A DNA stretch of 64,000 nucleotides from positions 62,001 through 126,000 of the forward strand of contig NZ_JABJVX010000008.1 of NCBI RefSeq assembly GCF_013155465.1, in the 5' to 3' direction. This DNA comes from Alterinioella nitratireducens (GTDB lineage: Bacteria > Pseudomonadota > Alphaproteobacteria > Rhodobacterales > Rhodobacteraceae). The position numbers and the translations under genes are program-made. The notes beneath the pieces are model-generated. The model was not told where the DNA came from and made no database searches. It saw nothing but the letters and a program-made list of their open reading frames with translations. Shown here in pieces: positions 41,788-50,804 of this stretch (the first letter of the stretch is position 1; the number at the start of each line of letters is the position of its first letter).

Positions 41788-43038
41788 TCAATGCAGGTTG
41801 TGCTGGCTGCCCTTGGCCTCTTCATCCATGACGAGGCCGGTGTTGAACCGGTCCAGCCGGAACCGCGCGGCGGGCGCGTGATGGCGGTCGGTGGCAATCA
41901 GGTGGGCATAGGAAAAGCCCGATCCCGGCACCGCCTTGAAGCCGCCATAACACCAGCCCGCGTTGACATAGAGCCCCTCGACCGGGGCCTTGTCGATAAT
42001 CGGCGAGCCGTCCGAGGACATGTCCATGATCCCGCCCCACGAGCGCAAGAGGCGCGCCTTGCCGATCATCGGCATCAGGGTCATGCCCGCCTCGATCACA
42101 TGCTCTGCCGTGGGCAGGTTGCCGCGCGCGGCATAGGAGGCGTAGAAATCCAGGTCGCCGCCGAAGACCAGCCCGCCCTTGTCGGATTGGCTGATGTAGA
42201 AATGGCCCATGCCATAGGTCACGACATGGTCGATGCAAGGCTTCAGCCCCTCGGTGACGAAGGCTTGCAGGATATGGCTTTCAACGGGCAGGCGCAGCCC
42301 CGCCATGGCCGCAACCTGGCCAGAGCGTCCGGCAGCGGCCATCGCGACCTTTTTCGCCCGGATCGGCCCGCGCGAGGTCTGCACGCCTGTCACCCGCCCG
42401 TTCTCGATGTCGATCCCCGTGACCTCACATTGTTGTATAAGATCGACGCCGCGCATATCCGCCCCGCGCGCATAGCCCCAGGCCACCGCGTCATGGCGCG
42501 CGGTGCCGCCGCGTTTATGGTAGAGCCCGCCATAGATCGGGAACCGGGTCTGGTCATAGTCGAGATAGGGCAACAGCCGCCGACAGCCCGCATTGTCCAG
42601 CAGGATCGCGTCGTCGCCCTGGTTGATCATGGTGTTGCCGCGCCGCGCATAGGCATCGCGCTGGCCGTCTGAGTGAAACAGGTTGATGATGCCGCGCTGG
42701 CTGTGCATCACGTTGTAATTGAGCTCCTGCTCCATCCCCTCCCAGAGTTTCAGGGAATGGGAATAGAACTCGGAATTGCCGGGAAGCCCGTAATTGGCGC
42801 GCACGATGGTGGTGTTGCGGCCCACATTGCCGCCGCCGAGATAGCCGCGCTCCAGCACCGCGACATTGGTTATCCCGTGCTCCTTGGCGAGGTAGAAGGC
42901 GGTGGCCAGGCCATGCCCGCCGCCGCCGATGATCAGCACGTCATATTGCGGTTTCGGATCGGGGTCGCGCCAGGCGGGCTGCCAGCCCTTGTTGCCTGTC
43001 AGCCCCTGTTTCAGCACCTGCCAGCCGGAATATCGCAT
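41788..43038 (-). CDS. soxB: Sarcosine oxidase beta subunit
   Basis: A 416-residue flavoprotein subunit. The FAD-binding motif is DVLIIGGGGHGLATAFYLAK, and GGTARHDAVAWGYARGAD contains the histidine that in this family binds FMN covalently. The C-terminus GWCYGGFKAVPGSGFSYAHL also fits. SoxB catalyses sarcosine oxidation. It is first in the soxBDAG operon. No glyA, purU or folD gene accompanies the operon in this window. Confidence 0.96.
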   Translation of the reverse strand: MRYSGWQVLKQGLTGNKGWQPAWRDPDPKPQYDVLIIGGGGHGLATAFYLAKEHGITNVAVLERGYLGGGNVGRNTTIVRANYGLPGNSEFYSHSLKLWEGMEQELNYNVMHSQRGIINLFHSDGQRDAYARRGNTMINQGDDAILLDNAGCRRLLPYLDYDQTRFPIYGGLYHKRGGTARHDAVAWGYARGADMRGVDLIQQCEVTGIDIENGRVTGVQTSRGPIRAKKVAMAAAGRSGQVAAMAGLRLPVESHILQAFVTEGLKPCIDHVVTYGMGHFYISQSDKGGLVFGGDLDFYASYAARGNLPTAEHVIEAGMTLMPMIGKARLLRSWGGIMDMSSDGSPIIDKAPVEGLYVNAGWCYGGFKAVPGSGFSYAHLIATDRHHAPAARFRLDRFNTGLVMDEEAKGSQHNLH

Positions 43039-43145
43039 CGCCCCGCCCTTCCTGATCGCCTCAGGTTAAAGCACAGGGCCGGGCGGGGTTAAATGGCGGA
43101 TGGCGACATCGGGGTGTCGGTTCTCGACGCGGGGTTCCGCCAGCG

Positions 43146-43796
43146 TCAGGTTCCGCCGCCCTCGACCCCGTCATCGCTGCCCGAGCCGTCATAGTAGAAG
43201 CCGTCGGTGCCCGTGGGCGACCCGTCGTTCTCATAGACGTAGGAGTTCCCGAGATTGGCGTTGAAATCCACCTGACCGGCAAATCGGGGGCGGGTCACGG
43301 TGAAGTTGACAAACTCCTGATCGGAGAGACCGACGTTGAAGGCCGGTCGGTGCGGCAGGAAGGTTTCGACCAGCAGCATCCGGTCGCCAAAGGCCATGAT
43401 CGGGATCTGATCGACGATCGCGGGGAAATCCGAGGCGCGCAGATAGGTCAGCCCGTCGGTGCCATGGCTCCAGTCGATGCGGTAGCCACCCGTTTGCCGG
43501 GTGATCTGGGTGATCCGCAGCGAGGAGCCGGAGGTATTGCGGGTCAGGAACTGGAACACCTCGGCGAGCCCCTCGATATCGGTCGAGGAGATTGTGTTGG
43601 TCCGGCGCGACATCACGTCGGCCACGGAATAGGTCGCCTTGATCGAGGTGTTGTAGACGCGGAACGCATCGAAGAAGACGAAGCTGGCGATGAAGATCCA
43701 GGTCAGGATCGGCATCACGATCACCGCTTCCAGGGCGACGCTGGCATCGTCCCGGCGCCAGAAATTCCGGATCATCGCACGCATGTCATACCTCAA
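43146..43796 (-). CDS. TadE/TadF-like pseudopilin
   Basis: A 216-residue protein with an N-terminal basic segment (IRNFWRRDDAS), a TadE-type entry VALEAVIVMPILTWIF and one transmembrane helix (residues 22-44), followed by a mostly beta-like extracytoplasmic domain. The glutamate at +5 in ALEAV is the pseudopilin hallmark. The C-terminal tail is Gly/Asp/Ser-rich. Overlap with the upstream gene is four bases (43793-43796), so the three pilus genes are one operon read from 45947 downward. Its exact assignment (TadE or TadF) cannot be fixed from sequence. Confidence 0.82.
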   Translation of the reverse strand: MRYDMRAMIRNFWRRDDASVALEAVIVMPILTWIFIASFVFFDAFRVYNTSIKATYSVADVMSRRTNTISSTDIEGLAEVFQFLTRNTSGSSLRITQITRQTGGYRIDWSHGTDGLTYLRASDFPAIVDQIPIMAFGDRMLLVETFLPHRPAFNVGLSDQEFVNFTVTRPRFAGQVDFNANLGNSYVYENDGSPTGTDGFYYDGSGSDDGVEGGGT

Positions 43797-44329
43797 TCGG
43801 GTTCGTTGACGAAGATGGTCGCCGCCATCAGGTGGACCGCGCCGGTATCGTCGCGGGTCAGTTCCAGACCTAGGCCCGAAATGGGCAGGATGCGGTCGAC
43901 GGCGGCGCAGGCGCGCACCAGCATCAACTGGTTCTCGGCACCGGGGTTGAAGGTGTTGGCCGGTGTCACCGTACCGCTGCGGTCGATGCAGAGCGTCTGG
44001 TAATCGGGCAGCGCATAGGTGGTCTGATCAATCACCCGGAGGTCCAGCAGCAGCGCGTTGCCGCAATCGGGGATCAGCGGCGTGTTATCGCAGATATTGG
44101 TGCGGATCGCGTCATGGCTGACGCTGAGGCCCGAGGTCAGGCGCATGTAGCGCACGGCCCCGTCCAGCGCCTTTTCCAGCATCACCTGGCGCGTCAGCAG
44201 CATGGCCGTCTCGAAGGCCGCGATAAAGACGATCAGGATGATCGGGAAGACGATGACGAACTCGACCGTTGCGTTCGCGTCCTCGCGCTTCCAGAACCTC
44301 GACAGGTGTGACAAGCCCCTCATTTCCAT
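43793..44329 (-). CDS. TadE family pseudopilin
   Basis: A 178-residue TadE-type protein. The N-terminal KREDANATVEFVIVFPIILIV (TVEF pattern with the conserved Glu) leads into a single membrane helix (residues about 20-42), followed by a periplasmic domain that contains paired cysteines (TNICDNTPLIPDCGNA, LCIDRSGTV). TadE pseudopilins prime assembly of Flp pili and are processed by TadV. It sits four bases from tadG. The rest of the tad machinery (tadABC, rcpABC, flp) is not in the window. Confidence 0.88.
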   Translation of the reverse strand: MEMRGLSHLSRFWKREDANATVEFVIVFPIILIVFIAAFETAMLLTRQVMLEKALDGAVRYMRLTSGLSVSHDAIRTNICDNTPLIPDCGNALLLDLRVIDQTTYALPDYQTLCIDRSGTVTPANTFNPGAENQLMLVRACAAVDRILPISGLGLELTRDDTGAVHLMAATIFVNEPD

Positions 44330-44333
44330 CCCC

Positions 44334-45947
44334 TTACTGGATCAGCCGCAGCTGGTTGATGGATTGCGCGATGGAGGCGAAGGCTTCGCTGATCTCGATC
44401 CCGTTGGCGTCGTAGTAATGCGAGGGCGTGGTGGCGCAGTACTGCATCACGTCCTGTCCGCCCGGAGGCGCCTCGAAGGCGATGGTGAAGACGATCACGC
44501 CCTGCGCATTGGCCGCGTCGCAGATCGCGCGCAGGTTGGCATCGGCCTCGGACCGTCCGGCATAAAGCTCGATCGAGTCGTAGCGGATATCCTGGTAGAG
44601 GCCCCAGTCATTGCCGTAATACCAGTACTCGCCGGCCAGCATCCGGGCCGAGTAGTTGGCCCAGAGATCGACCCACTGAAGCTCGACCGCGTTGTCGTTC
44701 GAACCGTCATCGGGGTAGCTTCTGACCGCGCCGTTACGCTGCCAGTAATAGGTGTCTGAATCCGGGTCGTAGTTGGAGATATTGCCGTTGTCGGGATCGA
44801 CGAAGACATTGGTGCCACCGCGCTTGCGCGTCTGGATCACGTCATACTGGTTGGTGTTTTCGCCATCCGTCATCAAGATGATGACCTTGAGGACTTCGGG
44901 TTCGTCATAGTCATAGGGGCGGCCGACGAAGTCGGGGTGAACCTCGCCATCGTCGATCAGTTCCTCCAGCGCGGGCCGCGCGGCGGGGTCGATCAGCCCG
45001 ACGGCCCACCGCATCCCCAGGTCGATCGCCGTCCAGCCATTCGCGTTCAGGCTGTTGATACGGTCGTGCAGCTCATCCGCATCTTCGGACCAGGGCAGGA
45101 TCGCGCCATAATCGGTCGTGGTGCAGTAGGGCGAACGGAAGGTGCGATAGCGGCCACGGTTGTTATAGTCGAAATGCGCGATGCGTTCGATGGCGACATC
45201 GGGGTCGATCGCGGTGCTGAAGTAATCGGCCTGGTCGAAGCGGGTACAGTTCGACTCGGTATGTTCATTCGACAGGGTGAAGACGCTGGCAATGGTGGAG
45301 CCCGCATTAACCATACCGTTATACGGGATGAGCGAGATCGACACATTCTGGTCCTCGCCATCGTCGGTGCCGTCCTCGGCATCGTTGATGGCCAGCATCG
45401 TGTCGACAAACTCGTTCGCCGCGTCGCGCATGTTGGCGATCTTGTTGTTCCATCCCATCGAGCCCGAGATATCCAGGACCATGGAAATCTCGATATCCAT
45501 GATGCGTTCCTCGGCGGCGCCGCGTGCGGGCGATGTCAGGGCGCGCACGCCGAACATGTTCATGAAGTAGGACTGCATGTCCATTTCCGCCGAGGCCGAG
45601 ACGCGGCGGTAGTTAAGCCCCTCCTCCACGTCCACATCGAGGCGGTAGTTTTCCAGCCCCGAGGTGGCGAAGTAATCGATCACGACCTCTTCGGGGTCTT
45701 CCATCTGGTTCAGGGCGGCGGCGGCCAGCACGGCGCGGTCAAGCGTGTATTGCAACTGCGTGCGCTGCGTCTCGTAGCGCATGACGTCGATGGCGATGCC
45801 GCCGGCGGCCAGCATCAGCACGAAGATCATCAGTGCGAAAATGGTGATGGTGCCGTCTTCTTCACGCGCGAAGCGCGCCAGCCAGCGACGCGAACGGCCC
45901 TTGGACGAGCAGCCCTTGGGCATGGAAAATTCCGATCTTTTCATCAT
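44334..45947 (-). CDS. TadG-like protein with von Willebrand A domain
   Basis: A 537-residue protein. After a basic N-terminus and EEDGTITIFALMIFVLMLAA (membrane helix, TadG type) the extracytoplasmic part contains a vWA domain with the MIDAS motif DISGSMG near residue 180 (ISMVLDISGSMGWNNKI) and a second conserved block VLKVIILMTDGENTNQYDVI. Tyr/Asp/Asn-rich repeats in the region YYWQRNGAVRSYPDDGSND may be surface-exposed. TadG proteins are envelope subunits of Flp pilus systems. The start is ATG 45947, with GAGG nine bases upstream; the longer open frame upstream is not conserved-looking. Confidence 0.86.
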   Translation of the reverse strand: MMKRSEFSMPKGCSSKGRSRRWLARFAREEDGTITIFALMIFVLMLAAGGIAIDVMRYETQRTQLQYTLDRAVLAAAALNQMEDPEEVVIDYFATSGLENYRLDVDVEEGLNYRRVSASAEMDMQSYFMNMFGVRALTSPARGAAEERIMDIEISMVLDISGSMGWNNKIANMRDAANEFVDTMLAINDAEDGTDDGEDQNVSISLIPYNGMVNAGSTIASVFTLSNEHTESNCTRFDQADYFSTAIDPDVAIERIAHFDYNNRGRYRTFRSPYCTTTDYGAILPWSEDADELHDRINSLNANGWTAIDLGMRWAVGLIDPAARPALEELIDDGEVHPDFVGRPYDYDEPEVLKVIILMTDGENTNQYDVIQTRKRGGTNVFVDPDNGNISNYDPDSDTYYWQRNGAVRSYPDDGSNDNAVELQWVDLWANYSARMLAGEYWYYGNDWGLYQDIRYDSIELYAGRSEADANLRAICDAANAQGVIVFTIAFEAPPGGQDVMQYCATTPSHYYDANGIEISEAFASIAQSINQLRLIQ

Positions 45948-46228
45948 CTTCAGCGCCTCGCGCAAGAACAGGTATAACGACCGATAGCGGTTCGGCCCAA
46001 AGCATGGATCGTTTAGAACCACGGCAGAATTTGGGCAGAATCGGGCTGGAAACACGGTGTTTTGGGATCGCGGACAATCGGCGGAGGCCGGATTTCCGCG
46101 CGGTTTCCCGGTTTCTTTCCCCGAATTGAAGGGTTTGCTTGATCGCTTGGCCAAGCTGTGGTCGGCTGCCCGGCAGGGGCCGCGATCCCGATTTCGGCCC
46201 CCAGGAACGCGACACAGGAGGAATTGCG

Positions 46229-47659
46229 ATGTCCACCCAGGGAGAGCCGAGTTTCCGTCAGTCAGTTGACCTCATGTTCAACCGCGCCGCCGCGCTGATG
46301 GATCTGCCGCCCGGGCTGGAGGAGAAAATCCGCGTCTGCAACGCCACCTACACGGTGCGCTTCGGTGTCCGCCTGCGCGGCGAGATCCGCACCTTCACCG
46401 GCTACCGATCGGTCCATTCGGAGCATTTCGAGCCGGCCAAGGGCGGCATCCGCTACGCCCCCAACGTGCATCAGGACGAGGTCGAGGCGCTGGCCGCGCT
46501 GATGACCTACAAATGCGCCCTGGTCGAGGCGCCCTTCGGCGGCTCGAAGGGGGGGCTTTGCATCGACCCGCGCGAATACGAGGATTTCGAGCTGGAACAG
46601 ATCACGCGCCGCTTTGCCTATGAGCTGATCAAGCGCGACATGATCAACCCGGCGCAGAACGTCCCCGCCCCCGACATGGGCACCGGCGAGCGCGAGATGG
46701 CGATCATCGCCGACCAGTTCGCGCGCATGAACACCACCGACATCAACGCCAAGGCCTGCGTCACCGGCAAACCGCCCCATGCGGGTGGCATCCAGGGTAG
46801 GGTCGAGGCAACCGGGCGCGGCGTCGAATATGCCTTGCAGGAATTCTTCCGCCACCCCGAGGACGTGGCCAAGGCGGGGCTCTCCGGCAAGCTGGACGGC
46901 AAGCGGATCATCGTCCAGGGCCTTGGCAATGTGGGCTATCACGCGGCGCAGTTCCTCTCGACCGAGGACGGGTCGATCATCACCCATATCATCGAACGCG
47001 ACGGCGCGCTGGAGAACCCCAAGGGCCTCAATGTCAACGCGGTACGCGACTGGATCGCGGAGCATGGCGGCGTCAAGGACTGCCCGGAAGGCACCTACCA
47101 CGCCGACGGGCTGCGCATGCTGGAGGCGGAATGCGACATCCTCATCCCCGCCGCCATCGAGGGCGTGATCAACATGCACAACGCCACGCGCATCAAGGCC
47201 CCGCTGATCATCGAGGCTGCGAACGGCCCGATCACGGCGGGCGCGGACGAGATCCTGCGCAAGCACGGCTGCGTCATCATCCCCGACCTCTACGCCAATG
47301 CCGGCGGCGTGACGGTGTCCTATTTCGAATGGGTCAAGAACCTCAGCCATATCCGCTTTGGTCGGATGCAGCGCCGCCAGGAGGAAGCGCGCCACCAGTT
47401 GATCGTTGACGAGCTGGAGCGCCTGGACCAGCACCTGGGCGGGGCCTGGTCGATGACGCCCGATTTCAAGGAAAGATACCTGCGCGGCGCGGGTGAGCTT
47501 GAGCTGGTGCGCTCGGGGCTGGATGACACGATGCGCACGGCCTACCAGTCGATGCGCGAGGTCTGGCACAGCCATAACGAGGTCAGCGACCTGCGCACGG
47601 CGGGCTTCATGGTCGCCATCGGGCGGGTGGCCTCCAGCTACCGGGCCAAGGGCCTCTGA
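46229..47659 (+). CDS. Glu/Leu/Phe/Val dehydrogenase family (glutamate dehydrogenase)
   Basis: A 476-residue GDH-family enzyme. The active-site segments are FTGYRSVHSEHFEPAKGGIR, LVEAPFGGSKGGLC (substrate lysine) and NVPAPDMGTGEREMAII; the NAD-binding part has RIIVQGLGNVGYHAAQFL (GxGxxG-like). The size and motifs point to NAD(P) glutamate dehydrogenase, though leucine or phenylalanine cannot be excluded. ACAGGAGGAATTGCG lies before the start ATG 46229. A 281-base divergent interval separates it from tadG; I see no clear regulator site in it. Confidence 0.9.
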   Translation: MSTQGEPSFRQSVDLMFNRAAALMDLPPGLEEKIRVCNATYTVRFGVRLRGEIRTFTGYRSVHSEHFEPAKGGIRYAPNVHQDEVEALAALMTYKCALVEAPFGGSKGGLCIDPREYEDFELEQITRRFAYELIKRDMINPAQNVPAPDMGTGEREMAIIADQFARMNTTDINAKACVTGKPPHAGGIQGRVEATGRGVEYALQEFFRHPEDVAKAGLSGKLDGKRIIVQGLGNVGYHAAQFLSTEDGSIITHIIERDGALENPKGLNVNAVRDWIAEHGGVKDCPEGTYHADGLRMLEAECDILIPAAIEGVINMHNATRIKAPLIIEAANGPITAGADEILRKHGCVIIPDLYANAGGVTVSYFEWVKNLSHIRFGRMQRRQEEARHQLIVDELERLDQHLGGAWSMTPDFKERYLRGAGELELVRSGLDDTMRTAYQSMREVWHSHNEVSDLRTAGFMVAIGRVASSYRAKGL

Positions 47660-47681
47660 ACACGCCCGCGCGGGGGCGCGG

Positions 47682-48170
47682 TCACATGTCCCCGCGCCGC
47701 TCGGCCAGCATGACCGAGATCAGGTCGGCCACCGATTTGGTCTGCGACCCTGACGTCACGCCGCCCACCATCACCATTCGCCCCCTTCGCCACCACAGGC
47801 CCGGCGCGGTGGCGCGCGGGCGCCTTTCATGCAGGCTGATGCGGAACCCGGCGGCGGGTTTGAAGGCGAAAAAGCCGCGATCCACAGATCTGATATTGTC
47901 GATCCGCGCCAGCACGCGGCCATTTTCCTCGCGCAATTCCTCACGCGTCAGTTCCAGCACCACGGCGGAGGCGGACCAGATCATCCAGGACAGCCACAGC
48001 GCCCCCGCGCCGATGGCCACGAGGAACAGCAGCCAGGCGGTCGAGACCGGCGGCGTCGTCACCGCGATCAGCAGCAGAAGCGAGCCGAGCAGGCCCAACA
48101 TCCCCGTCGCCACGACCCGGCGCGGGCCGTTGGGGGTGATGCGTTCGATAACCTCATCGGGGTCTGACAT
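47682..48170 (-). CDS. Hypothetical membrane protein with PH-like C-terminal domain
   Basis: A 162-residue protein. Two hydrophobic helices (about residues 20-38 and 45-68) are followed by a soluble C-terminal domain of about 95 residues with alternating strands (VVLELTREELREENGRVLAR, FRISLHERRP, GRMVMVGGV), which looks like a bacterial PH domain. I recognise no named family. It is convergent with the dehydrogenase gene 22 bases away. A ribosome site is unclear. Confidence 0.68.
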   Translation of the reverse strand: MSDPDEVIERITPNGPRRVVATGMLGLLGSLLLLIAVTTPPVSTAWLLFLVAIGAGALWLSWMIWSASAVVLELTREELREENGRVLARIDNIRSVDRGFFAFKPAAGFRISLHERRPRATAPGLWWRRGRMVMVGGVTSGSQTKSVADLISVMLAERRGDM

Positions 48171-48230
48171 GGACGGGCGCTCCCTCTTGGCTGCCCCCCT
48201 CTACCCCGGTTTCGCGGGCTTGGCGAGGGA

Positions 48231-49181
48231 TCACGCCCGGCGCACCTCGTGGCCCGGTTCCTCCGGTTCATCATCAACCATTTCCGCCGGAAACCCCTCG
48301 GCGAGGATGCTGAGGCCCGTCGCATCCTCCAGCCGCCGGATGATGTTGGGCGACAGCTCCCGCGCGCCGTAGCGGGCGATGCCATCCGCGAAAATCTTCA
48401 TCATCAGCGGGTTCATCTCCAACGGGATACCGGCCCGATCCGCGACCTCCTGAAAGAGGCCGATATCCTTGGCGACAAGGTCCATGGTAAAGCTGATGTC
48501 GCGGCTGCCATTCAGGATCACCTGGCTTTCGGTCTCATGCACAAAGCTGGTGCCCGAGGAAATCCGGATCGCCTCATAGGCGGTGCCAAGATCCATCCCC
48601 GCCCCCTTGGCCACGGTCAGCGCCTCGGCGCAGGTGATCAGGTTGGCCGTCGCCAGGTAATTGGTGATCACCTTGAGGATCGAGGCCGAGCCGATCTCGC
48701 CGGTATGCAGCACCCGGCGGCCAAGCGTGGTCAGGACCGGCAGGATGATTTCGAACGTCGCCCGGTCACAACCCGCGAAGATCGAGATATTGCCGGTATC
48801 GGCCCGGTGACAGCCGCCCGAAACCGGGCAATCGACCGCCCTGCCGCCCGACGCGATCACCTTGGCCCCGAGCCGCTTGACCTCGGCCTCGTCGGTCGTG
48901 CTCATTTCCATCCAGATCTTGCCCGGGCGCATCCCTTCCAGCAGACCCTCCGGCCCCTCGACCACCGCCGCCGAGATGTCGGGGCGCGGCAGACAGGTGA
49001 TGACGGCATCGCAGGCGCGCATCATTTGTGCCGGACTGTCGCCTGCCGTCGCCCCGCGCGCCACGAATTCCCCGACCAGCACCGGGTCCAGATCGCGCAC
49101 CGTCACGTCCCATCCATTGCGAATGAGCGACCCCGCCAGTTTGCCGCCCACATTGCCAAGCCCGATAAACCCGATCTTCAT
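48231..49181 (-). CDS. NAD(P)-dependent oxidoreductase, 3-hydroxyisobutyrate dehydrogenase family
   Basis: A 316-residue beta-hydroxyacid dehydrogenase. The N-terminal MKIGFIGLGNVGGKLAGSLI is the GxGxxG cofactor site, and VDCPVSGGCHRADTG carries the family's substrate-binding motif. The catalytic lysine is expected in SASILKVITNYLATANLI, and the helical C-terminus follows. Such enzymes reduce or oxidise short hydroxy acids; the particular substrate is not evident. ATG 49181 has GAAGGGGGCAGGAC upstream. It is divergent from the pirin gene. Confidence 0.9.
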   Translation of the reverse strand: MKIGFIGLGNVGGKLAGSLIRNGWDVTVRDLDPVLVGEFVARGATAGDSPAQMMRACDAVITCLPRPDISAAVVEGPEGLLEGMRPGKIWMEMSTTDEAEVKRLGAKVIASGGRAVDCPVSGGCHRADTGNISIFAGCDRATFEIILPVLTTLGRRVLHTGEIGSASILKVITNYLATANLITCAEALTVAKGAGMDLGTAYEAIRISSGTSFVHETESQVILNGSRDISFTMDLVAKDIGLFQEVADRAGIPLEMNPLMMKIFADGIARYGARELSPNIIRRLEDATGLSILAEGFPAEMVDDEPEEPGHEVRRA

Positions 49182-49347
49182 GTCCTGCCCCCTTCTGGTT
49201 TCGGTCAGACTTGCCGCGCCACGGACCGCTGTCTGGCCTGAAACCGACCCTTGCAGAGACGCACAGGCCCCGTTTGCGGCTGTGCGATTGTGTGAGGGCG
49301 GGCGCGCCCCTACCTTTCCTGACAAGACAGGACAAGGAGACGCCCCC

Positions 49348-50259
49348 ATGTCGATCCGACCCATTCTTGAAACCCGCCCGGCGCAACCGACGATGGAAGG
49401 CGCGGGCGTCAAGCTGCACCGCGCCTTCGGGTTCCAGGATCCCAGCGAGCTGGACCCGTTCCTCCTCTTCGACGATTTTCGTGGCGAGCGACCGTCTGAC
49501 TATCAGGCGGGCTTTCCCTGGCACCCGCATCGCGGGATCGAGACGATCACCTATGTGCTGGCCGGATCGGTGGAGCATGGCGACAGCTTGGGCAATTCGG
49601 GCACGCTGGACGCAGGATCGGTGCAATGGATGACGGCGGGATCCGGCATCTTGCACCAGGAAATGCCCTCGGGCAACGCGGCGGGGCAGATGCACGGGTT
49701 CCAGCTTTGGGGCAACCTGCCCTCGTCGCTGAAGATGACCGCGCCGCGCTACCAGGACATTCGCGGCACCGATATCCCCGAGGTGGTAGATGATGACGGC
49801 ACCCGCGTGAAGGTCATCACCGGCGCGTTCTGGGGCAAGCGCGGGCCCGTCGACGGCATCGCCGCCGATCCCCAATACCTGGATGTCACCGTGCCCGCGG
49901 GCGTCAAAAAGACATTCCGCATCGACACTTACCGCCGCGCCTTCGCCTATGTGTTCGAAGGCGCGGGGGCCTTTGCCGACGCCTCTTCGCCCACCGGGGT
50001 GCGGCTGGAAAAGGAGGTGATGGGCCTGGAGGTCAACATGCGTGACCTGTCCGGCAACCGGACCCTCATCCGGTTTGGCACCGGCGACGAGGTCACGGTG
50101 CAGGCGGGCGAGGAGGGCGTGCGGTTCCTGCTGATATCAGGCGCCCCGATCGAGGAGCCCGTGGCCTGGCATGGGCCCATCGTGATGAACACGCAGGAGG
50201 AATTGCGCACCGCGATGCGCGACCTCAGGAACGGGACTTTCCTTAGGCCACAGCATTGA
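49348..50259 (+). CDS. Pirin family protein
   Basis: A 303-residue bicupin of the pirin family. The N-terminal cupin has the typical metal-site FPWHPHRGIETITYVLAGSV and VQWMTAGSGILHQEM, giving three His and one Glu, and KMTAPRYQDI follows. The second cupin is less conserved, as usual. Pirins are metal-binding and variously reported as quercetinases or regulators. AAGGAG lies before ATG 49348, in a 166-base divergent interval. The 3' end is followed by a double perfect palindrome. Confidence 0.93.
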   Translation: MSIRPILETRPAQPTMEGAGVKLHRAFGFQDPSELDPFLLFDDFRGERPSDYQAGFPWHPHRGIETITYVLAGSVEHGDSLGNSGTLDAGSVQWMTAGSGILHQEMPSGNAAGQMHGFQLWGNLPSSLKMTAPRYQDIRGTDIPEVVDDDGTRVKVITGAFWGKRGPVDGIAADPQYLDVTVPAGVKKTFRIDTYRRAFAYVFEGAGAFADASSPTGVRLEKEVMGLEVNMRDLSGNRTLIRFGTGDEVTVQAGEEGVRFLLISGAPIEEPVAWHGPIVMNTQEELRTAMRDLRNGTFLRPQH

Positions 50260-50264
50260 GGGGG

Positions 50265-50311
50265 GATGCGCTCGGTCGACCGAGCGCATCTGCGGCCCGT
50301 CGACGGGCCGC
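50265..50311. terminator. Two back-to-back perfect palindromes between convergent genes
   Basis: GATGCGCTCGGTC/GACCGAGCGCATC (50265-50290, 26 bp, no loop) and GCGGCCCGTC/GACGGGCCGC (50292-50311, 20 bp) are both perfect and both centred on GTCGAC. They are one base apart, six bases after the pirin stop. As RNA they make two strong hairpins, which fits bidirectional termination. No T-run follows. Confidence 0.7.
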
Positions 50312-50331
50312 CCACCCTCGCCTCTTACGGA

Positions 50332-50709
50332 TCAGACCAGCCCGCGCCAGCGCAGCACGACAATGACCAGCGCGATGATCACGACCAGCTGAAACGCCAC
50401 GCCTGCGGCGAAATTGGCCCGCGCGCGCGCGCGCCTCGCCTGCGGGTTCAGCCGCGTGAGATGGCGTTCAACGAGGGCCGCATCCTCGGCCAAGCCCGTG
50501 TGATCCGTGACCCGCGCCAGCTTGGGGTTCCCGATCTGCGCGCCGGTCTCGATGATGCGCTGCGCCGCCTGCCGGGGTTTGCGCGGCAGCAGGCGTCCGG
50601 AATGGCGGAACGTGGCGGGGAAGTCCTCGCCCTTCGCGCCCAGTTGTCGGATCATCAGATCGTGCAACCGCGCGCTGGTTTCCGCGTAGTCCTCCTGCTC
50701 GACCGCCAT
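50332..50709 (-). CDS. Hypothetical tail-anchored membrane protein
   Basis: A 125-residue protein with a hydrophilic, basic N-terminal three quarters (YAETSARLHDLMIRQLGAKG, then helix-rich RRARARANFAAG) and one C-terminal transmembrane helix (residues about 103-120, VAFQLVVIIALVIVVL). It looks tail-anchored and probably oligomeric. No family recognised. A GGGGACAGG-like site precedes the ATG. It is convergent with pirin and divergent from the hydrolase. Confidence 0.7.
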   Translation of the reverse strand: MAVEQEDYAETSARLHDLMIRQLGAKGEDFPATFRHSGRLLPRKPRQAAQRIIETGAQIGNPKLARVTDHTGLAEDAALVERHLTRLNPQARRARARANFAAGVAFQLVVIIALVIVVLRWRGLV

Positions 50710-50804
50710 CGCCTGTCCCCTTTCTGGCGCAGGAGCCTAGCGCGCAGGTCTGGCCCCGACAACCGCTCTGGCACCGCCGCGCGCGATGGGGTAGCGATGG
50801 GATC

